A stretch of DNA of 64,000 bases, taken from assembly GCA_034620365.1 (NCBI GenBank), contig JAQGEQ010000084.1:2914001-2978000 (forward strand), given 5' to 3'. The position numbers and the translations under genes are program-made. Origin of the DNA: Pegea sp. RAD2-039. Its lineage: Eukaryota > Chordata > Thaliacea > Salpida > Salpidae. The notes beneath the pieces were generated by a model. That model did no database searches. It was not told the origin of the DNA and worked only from the letters and a program-made list of their open reading frames with translations. Shown in pieces: positions 45,211-56,497 of this stretch (position 1 is the first letter of the stretch; every line of letters begins with the position of its first letter).

Positions 45211-46658
45211 ATGCCGAAAGCAGGTAGCTATGACAAGAGCAAACGCAAGCGCTCTTATGGCAAGTGTGGCTCAAACTCATCTGATAAACTATCAATTAGT
45301 GAAACCAAAGAGGTAACGAAACTTGTAATTCAACAAAACTTATTTTCAATTTTAGAATTGTTAATTGTCTGACTGCCGATGACACAAATATTTTGTTTTT
45401 CTCTTTATAGAAAAGTAAAAATTTTTAATGATTACCCAATTTAGCTTTGGTTGTTTTTAGTTAATTAAAAGCAAAAATTTCTAATTATTGTAATAATTTA
45501 GGACCATAGCAATGAAGAAACTGTATTGAACAGCGAGAAGCTTATTCAACTTGGTAAAAGTCATTTTTTTACTATAATTTTATAGAAAGTTCAATAAAAT
45601 AAATATTTTATAAAACAAAATTCTACCTATTACAAAAGTTTTATTTTGGTTTACTAGATGAAGCAAACCCTAAATCAAATAAACCAAAAAGTGGTTCTAA
45701 AAGCTCAAAATGTTCAGCAAAAAAAAGAAGGAAAAAATCAGAGTCACTTTCTACTAAATCATTTCCATTGCTCAAAAATTCGCCCAATGAGCTTCGAGTT
45801 AAAAAAAATACTTCTTGTTATGACCTACATAATGTCAGCAGAGTAATTTCTCCAAGTGCCAATAGTTTAAAACTTGGAAATGAGATCGAAATTCTGCTGA
45901 CGAAGCTTGATAAGAAAGCAAGTGCTTTAACCATGCCATTAAAGATTAAGATTGAAAATAAAGATAAAAGACGATCTCTTGAAGATAACATGTACTTGGA
46001 AAATCAACAAAATGATAGTCATCAACCAAAAGATGACACAAAGTCTATTAAAAACGGTAGTAATAAGAAAACAACTGAATCAAAAGATGAAATTAAAAGT
46101 AAACAGTCAAAAGAAGGAAAGATCAATCTCTCTCAGAAGAGTGGATCAAAACGTAAGAATAGTGATAGGATGAGCTGTGAAACTAAACGTAAACGCTCTA
46201 GCAAAAAGTCATCGACTGTCTGTAAAAGTGAGCTGAAAAAATCTACAAATGGATCTCGAACTAAGTTGAACAGAGAGCAAGTAGAATGGATGAGTGAATT
46301 AAGTTCTCCGACTGACAAATCTTTGAGTGATTCATGGACAAACTCTTCAAAATCTAACTCTAAAAAAAGCGCATTGAGTTTTTGGGAACTTTCAAATTTG
46401 CAACAGTCTTCAGAGGATATGCTGAAGACTCGTGAAGAGCGAACAAAAAAGTATGTTGCAGAACAGTCGATGATGACTAAAGATGGAGTCATTGATGATT
46501 GTGGTGGCTTGACACTAAATGTTCTCTACTCAAATTTGGAAGAAAACCCAGCAAGTGAGCAACTTGAAGAAGAGCCTGAACCGATTGAAGAAAACTGGGG
46601 CTTTTCCATTTTTAATAACATTTTTAGCTGGTTCTCAAACTGGAACAACTCTCATTAA
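45211..46658 (+). CDS. Uncharacterised Lys/Ser-rich, probably nuclear protein
   Basis: Three exons: 45211-45312, 45502-45553, 45658-46658; 384 residues with consistent phases and GT-AG borders. The frame remains open for 333 codons in exon 3 in AT-rich DNA, so the gene is real. I do not recognise the family. What can be seen: a basic N terminus (KAGSYDKSKRKRSYGK), a Lys/Arg cluster KKRRKKSES, a helical LGNEIEILLTKLDKKA segment, a long disordered Lys/Ser/Asp region with several nuclear-localisation-like clusters (KRKNSDR, KRKRSSKKSS), a better-ordered C-terminal third (ALSFWELSNLQQSSEDMLKT, REERTKKYVAEQSM) and an acidic patch (EQLEEEPEPIEE) followed by an aromatic tail (WGFSIFNNIFSWFSNWNNSH). 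A nuclear location is inference. The conserved-looking parts suggest a chromatin or RNA-linked role, but there is no domain evidence. Confidence 0.8.
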
Positions 46659-46706
46659 GACTTTATGTTTTATGTAAGCTTTTGCAATTGCGTGTAATTT
46701 TATCAA

Positions 46707-46712
46707 AATAAA
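46707..46712 (+). terminator. Polyadenylation signal AATAAA
   Basis: About 50 nt after the stop codon of the gene ending at 46658 and followed by an A-rich run, a suitable place for its mRNA 3' end. Confidence 0.6.
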
Positions 46713-47424
46713 ACAAAAAAAAGGAATTATCTCTATTTATTTGCAAATTATTATAAATTTGTCAGCTATTGTTTGAAAATGTGTTGTATAAAATGGAAAT
46801 TATTATAATCAAATATATAACTCTATAAAAATAAAAAGATACTTTTTATGCACAAACTGTTTATCTATATCAGATGCAATGAAAACCTTAAGCTTTATGT
46901 ATGTAAGAAAAGCATGTATATATGGAAAGCAGATATACAAATTATTAATTATTTCTTCAAATAACATACTATAATTAAACCACTATTTTATAAAAAATTT
47001 TCATATTTAGTTCTTTGGAAGTAACATATTATTTATTACTTATTATTATTATATTACTTAATTACTATATGAAACTGTTTAAAAAGATTAACAGTTTAAG
47101 AAACCTTGTTATTTCTTAATTAGATAAAAATTCAAATAAATTGATACCACAACACAAAGATATTTATTAAAATGATTAATTAAGTTGCCACATTTATTTC
47201 TACTTTCAGCAAAGATAAGCTATGGAATAAACTGGATATTTTTTCAAATTTAGCTATAAATATAATTTTCTAGATCTTATGGTGATTTCCAAATGCAGTA
47301 AACAGTAGCAAAATTTGATTAATTCAAATGTATTTTGATGAAACAGTTTCTACAAAAAAGTGTAGAATGTTTTTAAAGGTTCTTTAACAAACAATAAAAT
47401 AAGGTTAAATGAACAACATGAAGT
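46713..47424. other. Convergent spacer
   Basis: Lies between the 3' ends of the Lys/Ser-rich gene (plus) and MRPL11 (minus). No gene or repeat seen. Confidence 0.5.
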
Positions 47425-47430
47425 TTTATT
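47425..47430 (-). terminator. Polyadenylation signal AATAAA overlapping the MRPL11 stop codon
   Basis: On the minus strand the last codons read CGG AAA TAA AAC, so the hexamer AATAAA contains the TAA stop. The 3' untranslated region may be only about 10-30 nt if this signal is used. Confidence 0.5.
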
Positions 47431-48019
47431 TCCGGGATAGCTTTTTTCGTGCCTCTATAATTTCTTGTTCTAGTTTTCTTTGTAACTCTTCCTCTTCACG
47501 GCGTTTATCCTCCAGAAAAACTTGATAGTCTACAGGATCCAAACTTTTAACAACTCTAACACCAAGATGATAACATTCTTTGATAACTTCTTTGCACATC
47601 AACTCCATAGAATAATTACGAATTTTATAGTTTTCTTGTTCTACTTTCACTCTAGCAATTTCATACACATGTCTGTGTGTGATCTTACCGACAATATTCT
47701 CAGGGTCCTCACTTCCTTTCTTAATGCCAGCAGCTTGGCGAATAAGAAACTTAACACAAGGTTCATACAGCTGAATTTTATATTTTTTACCATCAACATG
47801 TATACGAGTAGGTAAAGGAGTTCCTTTTTTGATATCTTTTGTTAGTTCGTTAAAATCACCTGCAAATTTGTTAATAGGTAGTCCATAATCACCTAAAATT
47901 GGTCCTAATGGTGGTCCAACAGATGCAGAACCAGCTGGTATGTTAATATCAATGAATGAAGGCCTAATGACCTTTTGGACTATATCCTTGGCTTTCTTCA
48001 TTTTACCAAGCTTAGACAT
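47426..48019 (-). CDS. MRPL11: Large ribosomal subunit protein uL11m (mitochondrial)
   Basis: One exon, 197 residues from the ATG at 48019 (MSKLGKMKK; the human protein also begins MSKLG). It is part of the L7/L12 stalk base, the GTPase-associated centre, of the mitochondrial large ribosomal subunit. The N-terminal L11 domain shows IPAGSASVGPPLGPILGDYG, INKFAGDFNELTKDIKKGTP and LPTRIHVDGK; the C-terminal rRNA-binding domain shows FLIRQAAGIKKGS, THRHVYEIARVKVE and the YHLGVRVVKS block. A charged coiled-coil-like tail (EDKRREEEELQRKLEQEIIE) follows, as in animal uL11m. No cleavable presequence is obvious. The coding region has no intron. Confidence 0.95.
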   Translation of the reverse strand: MSKLGKMKKAKDIVQKVIRPSFIDINIPAGSASVGPPLGPILGDYGLPINKFAGDFNELTKDIKKGTPLPTRIHVDGKKYKIQLYEPCVKFLIRQAAGIKKGSEDPENIVGKITHRHVYEIARVKVEQENYKIRNYSMELMCKEVIKECYHLGVRVVKSLDPVDYQVFLEDKRREEEELQRKLEQEIIEARKKLSRK

Positions 48020-51000
48020 TTTATTCAATTAGAAAATCTCCAAAATATAAACCATTAACCATTAAATGCCTACATGATATGTGATATAAATTAAAAATAT
48101 TTTTATAAGACTTAAAAATTGAAAATATAACATTGAAGCAATCAGAAAAATAATGAATCTTTAAAAAATAGTTATCATTTAAACATATCAAGCATCTACT
48201 TAAAGAAATTATTATATAAGCTAAAGTTTACACAAATCAATATATCAATTAACTTTTACAACTAAGATTTCTCAGATTTTTATTTAGCTAGTTTATTAAA
48301 ATCATACCAAACACTAAGGTAGCTTAAAGTTGTTAAGCTCTACATAAATTTAAATAAATTGATAAGTTTGTTAAAAAAAAGATTAGACCAAACATCACTA
48401 ATGCCCTTGTAGTGATATAATAAGTTATCAGTTTAATTTCTTAAGTAAAGTTCAATAGATATAAAGACCTCTAAAGTTTTAAAACATAAAAAAATAATTT
48501 AAAATCTTTTTATTCTAAATTATCAATAAAAATAACATAAAAATTAACATTTAAGCTTCTTACAAATTCAAATAAAGTAATGATGATAATAACTACATAC
48601 TCAAAAAAGTCAACTATACAAAAATGCGTTATGTTTTTAGACACTTGAGATTTTATATTTATATCAGAAGAAATTTATAAACAAGAATGTTGAAAATAGC
48701 CTTATAATAAATTTTCCAAATAAATTTTATTTGACTTTATAATTAAATATTTAAAGTATGAAAGTAAGGATAAACATATTTTATGTATCATGTTTTACTT
48801 AAAACTACTTTTTTACACATAGATCATTGTTACAAATTGTAATATATTCTAAATTAAATTTTTGGTAATCTTAAACAATAATTTGACCGTCACAAAACTC
48901 ATAAATTCAATAAGATATGAGGTGTTTCACCATAAAAGAAAAAGTTAAATAGTAACATCTTTAAATGTTTATTTTAGAAAAAGTTTAATCAAAACGCTAT
49001 AACTAAAATTAATATTAAATTTATTAAATCTAAAATTATTTTATTTCATTTAAACCACTTTTTTTCAAATCGTAAATCAATAACTCTGATGTGTGTTCAA
49101 GAAGCTCAAAACAATTTATTTAAGTTTGCAAGATAAATTTGAATTCTTGGAGTGTAGCACTTTTCTGTCAAGAGATAAGTATCTTTTTAAAGTTTTTTTC
49201 TATTTCATGAAATTAGATTTCGTTCTTAGTTGTTAGAAAAGCCAAAATCTTGCTTAGCTATACAGCTTTCTTAGAGAAGTTTTATGTGGAAGGTATACAA
49301 AGTCTAAAAATATTCTAGCGTTGGTTTGGAAAAGTAACAGTTGGGTTTGACAAAATTGCGCAAAACTTAGTTAAGTTACTTTATAAAACGGTGTTTCAAA
49401 CAGCATTTTAAGAGAAACTATAAAAAGGAATTCATTTATAAAGATAAGTACTCAAATTTGTTTACTTGCAGCATCTTGTGAATTAATTTTAATGTTTTAA
49501 AATAATTAATCAAGAAATCCGATATTTTTTCATACACACACAGTACCATTAAGTAAATGTTTTGATGCACTAATATATAGCACACTAGTCTTAAATATCT
49601 TTAGGCATCAAGCACGATATATCTGGAAAACAATTTTTCTTTTACCAAATGTCGATATCGATATGTAGGTCAAAGTACAAATATGATTTAGCTGTTTATT
49701 CTCATTAAATTTTCGTTGTTTCTGAATTTTTATCCAATTTGGATCATATTTCAAACATTAAGAAAAGCACTTATACGGATACCTACATTCATATATCGAT
49801 ACTATCACGCAATCGATTTATTGATTTGTTCTACTAATATCACTAATTGCTTAAATAAAGCTAATATGGGGAAATGTTTTATCACTTAGATTCTACTGGT
49901 TTTGTGTTACACAGCTCAAAGAGGTTTGATACTAATTTAGATAAAGTAATCAGTCAAAAATTAAAAGCAAAGCATAGATTTTATCAAATATAGAATAGTC
50001 GATGTCTATCAGTTTTATTTAGATATTTTTTCAAAATTAAACCTGATATTTATTTTACAGTACCTAGTGTTCTTTTCGAATTTGAATTTAATTTTTAATA
50101 GAGTTTAATTAACTTTTAAACTTTGGTAACAAATTATTGAAAAGTTAGAAAATTTTCTTGTCATTAGAGCTCTTTTGGTGCTGCGTAAAGAAATTCATAC
50201 AAAAAATCAAAAATTATTAAAAAGTTTGGAATTTTTTTATGAGTCAAACAAAGCTATTGAAATAGGGGAACTATTTCTAAGTGACAAGAACACAAACTTA
50301 TTTATCTTGAAATTAACAAATGCTCGTGTCACAATTTCAATTATGAAAGGTTTTACACTAATAATTACTAACATCATTAAAATTTCTTCTTTTCTAAGCA
50401 GGGGTTGCAAATTAATAAAATAAGAAGTTTTAAAATCATGTTTATTCAAAACAAAAAACTTAACCATCAAAATTATTAATCAAGATTTTGTACAATTATC
50501 TTTTAGTGTGATAATTAAAATGTTCAGTTTCATAAAAGTTTATCTCAAAATCAATCGTGATAACATACTGTTGCAACGAATAAAGTAATAAGAAATAGTT
50601 TTTAGGAAATCGATTAAAATGCTACAACTTTTGAATTCTATCATAAAAATGTTCAATCTATCCATTGCGGTGAACATGTTGCTCGCTTCCAGTTTGTACA
50701 TTGCTTAATAAAAAGGTGAAATGCAATAAATATAATTGATTTGATTTAGCGAGAAAATTAATCGTTGGTGCTCGCATGGAAAGGGTTTTGATCCAAAGCA
50801 ACTGAACTAAATGACTTAGAGTAAAAAACAGTAAAAAACTTGTAAAAAGTCAAAATACTTGTGATCAGCTCTTGAAGTATTTTGGTTTCTCATTAACATT
50901 TATTTTCGATAGTAAATTGAGAAGCTTGACTTTTGGTAATAATTTCAACAAAAGATTAGCTCCAGATTTAGTAGATCAAATGTATCCAATGAGATTATAT

Positions 51001-51513
51001 TTGTTTCTTTAAAATCATGGTATTTTTTAGAAAATAGTTTCAACTGTTGAAGATTTATTTGAAGATCATAAGGCTGAATGAAATTATCTTTATGATATCG
51101 GATGTGAAATCATTTGAGCATTTTGTTGTTTAACAACAACTCCTGTTAGGAGGAGCTTCTTCTGCTCGTTTGATGATAAGAACTCGAAACTATAGACCAT
51201 TGAACCTGGTTAGAAACCCATGTAAAGCACAATGAAATATTTTTTTAATTCAGTTTATTTTGTATCTTGGCTTCTTAAACTTCTTGGTGAATAAAGTTGA
51301 TCCAAAAAAGTTTGTTTTCAAGACAATCTTGCAATTAATAAGATCAAAGGTGCTGAAAACTCTCTATAAGCAAGCGTGGGGAAGGATTTACTTTAGTAGG
51401 TAGTATAAGTAAGAAATATGTTCACCAATTATTTTACACAAACTTTGTCTATACAAAAAACTAAATAGATGTTTTACTAAAATACAGAATTGATGATATC
51501 AAACACTTTGCTA
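48020..51513. other. AT-rich spacer
   Basis: No supported gene in 3.5 kb. The part 50560-51400 is slightly less AT-rich and has broken frames that look like old mobile-element debris, but I cannot name a motif. Frame 50175-50423 (plus) is Lys/Ile/Phe-rich low complexity and rejected. Confidence 0.4.
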
Positions 51514-54094
51514 TCAAATGATAGTACTTTCAACATCACTGTCAACTTTTTCTCTTACGCTGTTTGTACAATACTTTTCTACTTCTATAAACTCCTCTAT
51601 ATTAGATACTATGTCTGTTACTTGTTCACTCAAAATAGGACATATGTGTTTAAAAGACTCTTCATCTGAATTGTAAGCTTGAGTTGAAGAACAGGGTCGA
51701 TTCAATGTATTATCACTTAACGATTTTATCTGTAGTGGACTAGAAAACTTTGCATCTTCAACTATTAGGTGATTTATTTGAGTCATATATTTTACAGCTT
51801 CTAATCCGTTTTCATCCCAAGAAAAGTGGCACTTTACTGTGCTTACAGGAATATTTACATTTATGGTATCTTCTTGAGTCTGATCTTTCTTAAAAAGTGA
51901 CTTTTCTTCATCTGATTGTTTTAAATTTGGACATGTTTTTGAGTCATTTTGTAATCGCCATTGAGTTGGATTTAAATGAGATGAGTAAAGTTGATCATGA
52001 AAAGATGATGAGGTTTTTGGCTTTACTTCCACAACTTGATCACTATTTAGGTAACAATCAGACAAATTTTTCGGAGATATTAAAGTTCCATTCCTTGTAA
52101 GTTTGAAAACTTTGTTAATAAGTTGAAATTATTATGGAGTAGCTAATTTGTTATTCTGTCTTTTAAAATGTTAAAAGACTTCTTTAATTTTACAAATAAG
52201 TTTTTTAAATATTTTTTAAATACATAATTTAGTAGCATTAAAAAAATAGAAAGAGGCTCTAAGTTGAAAAAATAGATTCATTTTCTTAGTACCTTATCAA
52301 TAAAAAATTGATTTTAAATATACGATAAAATTTAGGACTAATTAATCATTCATTAGTTTCAAATATATTTTTAAAAGAGTTTATAAAATAGAATAGGATG
52401 TGATCAAATGTAAAGCTTACGGTGTAAAATAAGCTGGTGAATTTGTATGTGACTCTTGCCTTCTTAAAGTGCAAGCTCTTGATGATGTATAAGAGGAAGG
52501 TTCTGATAGATTTGTGAAGGAAGCATTTACAAAATTAAATCTGTCAGCAACTTTCTTCTTCCATTTTCTTCTTATTTGTTCAATGACCTTGAATTAAAAA
52601 TATGCTACACTTTAATTAATTGCTGCTGGTGAAAACAAGTTGAGAGTTTTTGTATCTCCATATATAGAAAAGCTATTTGGTAGAATATCGATTTTTAATC
52701 GATAAGGTAGAACCTAAGTGTGAATTTTTACAGCTTGAAAAATTCCTTTAAAAAATTTCTTAATATATTTTAAATATTGCTAGAAAACCATGGTAGCAAA
52801 AGTAAAAAAAGTTACCGACCGCTAGTAATATGATGAGAAAGTTCTTTGCCATAAAGATCATAGAAGCATCTGTGCAGCTAAAGATTAAGAAAAGAATGAC
52901 CCGAAATGTAGTAGTTGGGACGTGTACGCAATAAACGTTCGAATTTTGAGTTAAAGCTCTGATAAAATTCAACTTTCGATAAGATCTTCTTTTTGATAAA
53001 TAATTTCGAGGATTTTGAACAAAAAATGAGCTAACCACAATAATCGAAACAAAACTACAATAAATATAAATAAACAAAGGAAAAGAAAATGTAATTTTAT
53101 CTGGATGTAGCTCAAACAAAGATGTCTTTAATTGTATAATATCAAGAAGATCAACTATTGTAACAAATGCAGATAAAGTGAGTTGGTTGATTTTATGTGT
53201 CCTGCTGCTCTTCATAAAACCAACTGAAACAAGTTGGATATAAAGAGCTGATGCAACGAGAGCATGGAGTAGTGATAGAAGTTTCATTTGTGTCGTTGAA
53301 TAATTGCAATCAGTCGGGTTATTAACATTACAGTGGTAATAAATGTGTTCAAATAAAAAAAATGTTTTGATATCGGAAGATAAGACAAATAGACACCATT
53401 CAATGATTGCTCGATTTCGTTTCATTACTTCTACTTCACCATAAGCTCTCGTTGCTACGAATCTGCAAAAAAACAGACAAAAATACCTCTGATGCTTTAA
53501 GTACTCTGAATAAGTGGAAAGAATTAATAAGCTATCAACCTTATAATAATAATAGTGAATATGTCTCCTATAATAAGAAATACAGCAACTCCAATTTTTT
53601 CATTTCCTTCCATTTCCATTATCAAATAAGTATTCAAAAAAACCATAGATACAATCAGTAGTAGTAGCACACCAATAACATGAAGAAAATCTTCTTGTTT
53701 CAGATTCCGAAAGCTCAGAGCACTTGCTAAAAAATAAGATATATTTACAGAAAATAAAAACTTCTTTTCTTGATTTTAAGTATTTAAAAGGTCAGTATAT
53801 ATAATACCAACAAATAAATCTATCTACACTCTATCTACTTTTAATTATAATCGATTTTGTAACCAGAACAGTGAATAATCAATCAAAACGATAAAAGTTA
53901 AGATTATAAAATCAACCATATCTCTTGATTTAAGTGTAGTTATAAAGCAAAAAATATTTTGAAGTGTTGATGATTTAAATTAAACTTCTTACATCACTAT
54001 ACTTTTCGATTAATAGTAGTATGCTATGTATGTTATGTAAAATAAAAAGCAATTACATTACAATAAACTGTGAACCTTTTGTAGCACAGCACAT
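51514..54094 (-). CDS. TMEM26: TMEM26-like multi-pass membrane protein
   Basis: Five exons on the minus strand: 54094-54076, 53726-53540, 53462-52820, 52587-52421, 52093-51514; 531 residues. About eight hydrophobic segments fill the first 280 residues, for example VIGVLLLLIVSMVFLNTYLI, IGVAVFLIIGDIFTIIII, LSLLHALVASALYIQLVSV and FSFPLFIYIYCSFVSIIVV. Two stretches resemble human TMEM26: VDLLDIIQLKTSLFE (compare its 'ADILEF' segment) and FRVILFLIFSC...MIFMAKNFLIILL (compare its 'VVRLILM...AAKNFLVV' segment). Vertebrate TMEM26 is about 370 residues; here an extra tail of about 230 residues is disordered, Ser/Glu/Asn-rich and acidic at the end. Function is unknown in the family apart from a beige-fat marker role in mammals. 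The third exon's donor is uncertain: phase demands GCG|GTCGGT, while a better-looking GTAACT lies 4 nt further. The first exon has only six codons (MCCATK), and another candidate lies at 56440-56497. Confidence 0.6.
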
Positions 54095-55244
54095 CTTTTA
54101 TCTGTAATATCAGCGACGCCGACTCAAGTTTCAAGTTAATCAAATAAATAAAAGTAAAAATTACTTAATAAAATGCTTGTTGATTGGATTTAGAATAAAA
54201 ACCAGATCATATTTTTGGCTCACAATATGAGAAAAAATTCAAGGAAAAAGTTTGACACATCTTACAATTTATGATCAAAGGTGCAGAGAAGACAGCAATT
54301 GCTCGCTGTAAAAAACGTACCTCAACGATAACGTGTTTGATCAAACTATCATTAAGCAGGTGGTATTAATATATCAATTCAATTTAGTCAATTTGTATAT
54401 CTTGTATGTAAGCAGTCCAAGCATGTCTTAAAATTATGTAAGTAATAAAAAAATATTCTACTTTTTATATTACTTTTACATCGAATGTTTAAGGCTATAG
54501 CATTACACAATCAAAAATGTTTTACTTCATTAAGTATTTTTCATAATATTAACTGAAAGTGTAAGCGATATCGTATACAGACATAAAATCAATCGCTCCA
54601 TGTTTTATGTCATAGTGATCTTTTAGAGAAGATGGTTGTCAAAGGCAACTAAATTCAAGCAAGTGACAACTTGAATTTTTTTATTCAAATTTATTGGCAT
54701 AGTCTTCAAACAGTACTGTGATTATAAGAAAAGTTTAACAAAAATGTTTACACTTAGTTATAAGAAACTATAAACATTTAATACTAATCGAAATTAAAAC
54801 ATATTTTTTATAACAATTAAGCAATAAAATGAACCAAGCTGGTTTTTTATAACTTATATAGAAATTCACCTAAATCTAATATAAAATTCAACAACTTTTT
54901 TAATTCAGTTACTACTTTATAATTAGTATCAGATTGTTTTTATACTTGTCTTAAAAAATTTGTTGGTTAATAATTTATTTCGACAAACAAAATGTTTTTT
55001 TTACAAAAAAATGTTTTCAAAAAAAGCTAACACAAATAGATAGGAAATATTTTCTTTCGTATTAGATCACTCTGTCAAAGTACAAATACAATTCTGTTGT
55101 TAGTTTTCTGATATACTTTTAATTTTTGTAAAACTTCCTATTAGTCTTCAAAATCAAAATATTTCATAAAATATGTTTAATGCTTAAAGGGTTTGGAGAT
55201 GCGCCAAATCAAACAGTTCAACTAAAATGTTGCTAATAGTCACT
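54095..55244. other. Upstream region or first intron of the TMEM26-like gene
   Basis: AT-rich with no coding exon seen. It is intronic if the distal first exon at 56440-56497 is used. Confidence 0.45.
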
Positions 55245-55560
55245 AGAAATAACCGGTTTCGGGCGGGAACAGGCATACTGTATACCAGGGTAGAAACTAT
55301 GAAAATTCAGTTGTTGCCCGAGCAGCAGGATTCCACTCTCTACACTAGCCAGGTTATGCAGCGGAATAGATGGACTTATGCAGATACGCCTAGCTGTAAC
55401 ACAGGAGCTGCCATAACGAGGTGTTGTTTTACCAGACTAACAAGGCCCTTCTATCCGGGTTTTGTAAGGACTTTTTCTTGTAACTAATATTGTTCGCCTG
55501 AACTCTAACCCGAGTCCTTTCGCTTGTCTGGCGGACGTAATGGTCCCTGACAGTGACTAT
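55245..55560 (-). repeat. SINE copy 4 (reverse)
   Basis: The reverse strand shows a diverged tRNA-type head (GGACTCGGGTTAGAGTTCAG, a degraded B box), then TACAAAACCCGG, AGAAGGGCCTTGTTAGTCTGG, CAGCTCCTG, GCATAACCTGGCTAGTGTAG and GAGTGGAATCCTGCTG, all shared with the copy at 31025. It lies between the two candidate first exons of the TMEM26-like gene. A middle part of the core (GTTGGAGCC to TCGTTCTGG) is missing, so the copy is internally deleted. Confidence 0.7.
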
Positions 55561-56439
55561 AACTATTGCAGCAGTTAAATGGGAGAAACTTATTGTATTT
55601 TCATCATTATTTATTCTATTAGAAAGTAGTTGTTTGTATGCATGATAAAAATTGTAAGATAAATTAATTGTTAAAGAAATATTCATTCTTAACAAAAATT
55701 GTTGTATTATTTTACCTATTTATTCATTATTTGGGCAATTTGTTGTATATGAATATGATAACCTGTGACTTTTTTTACAGACACTTTTTTTACGAAAATT
55801 TAAACAAACTTATATCTTTTGTTACAATGTCAATATAAAACTAATACTAACTTAATTTCAAAAGTTAGACGCTTCAAAAGCTATAAAATCAAAAAACGAT
55901 AAATCCGTTTCAATAATTAATGACTTTCCATTCAATTTTAAACCATAAATATTTTTAATAGTAGTTTACTTTTAAGTTACTTAGGCGAATGAAATTGACT
56001 AACTTAAAATGAATTTCCACTCCTAACAATAGAACATAATAACATCATTCAATTAGGTAAATAAGATCTATTTAGGTCAAATTTTAGCTGCTGCTTAACC
56101 TATCCTGTCCAGTTTAATAGTGTAACAAATTCTATGTCTAAAAATATTAAAGTTCTAAATATTAATTTTAACTATTAAATGTTAACTACTAAACAACTTT
56201 AGATTAATAACTGTGTTAGCTTATTGAATAGAAATATAATATACTGTTTAAATAATAATATTTGAAACATACTTTCTATAAAGTATTTATTTTAGTTACT
56301 AAAAAAGCATTTTGAAACAAATTGAGTCTAAATATATACAAAAATGTAAAATATAACTAAAGTTAGCAAGAAATTAATTGAATAAAAAGCATTTTATCAG
56401 TTTCGGTTGCCTTGAAAAAGAAGCAAAAAAGTTACAAAC
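55561..56439. other. AT-rich stretch, no gene seen
   Basis: Between SINE copy 4 and the candidate distal exon. Nothing recognised. Confidence 0.4.
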
Positions 56440-56497
56440 CTTTAGAATTTGCTGTATGAGTATTTACCACTGAAGAATTTGATACTTGCTGCCTCAT
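56440..56497 (-). CDS. Candidate distal first coding exon of the TMEM26-like gene
   Basis: On the minus strand an ATG at 56497 opens 19 codons (MRQQVSNSSVVNTHTANSK) and the exon ends AAAG|GTTTGT, a good donor in phase 1. Exon 2 of the TMEM26-like gene (from 53726) also requires phase 1 and would continue with Ala-Ser-Ala-Leu. The same residue Ala is created with either first exon. It is therefore an alternative, or the only real, first exon. Evidence is splice consensus and phase only. Confidence 0.4.

Noticed and set aside
46133-46492. 119-residue minus-strand ORF
   Set aside because: Antisense shadow of the Lys/Ser-rich gene's long exon.
47522-47815. 97-residue plus-strand ORF
   Set aside because: Antisense shadow of MRPL11.
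53407-53661. Plus-strand 84-residue ORF
   Set aside because: Antisense to exons 2 and 3 of the TMEM26-like gene.
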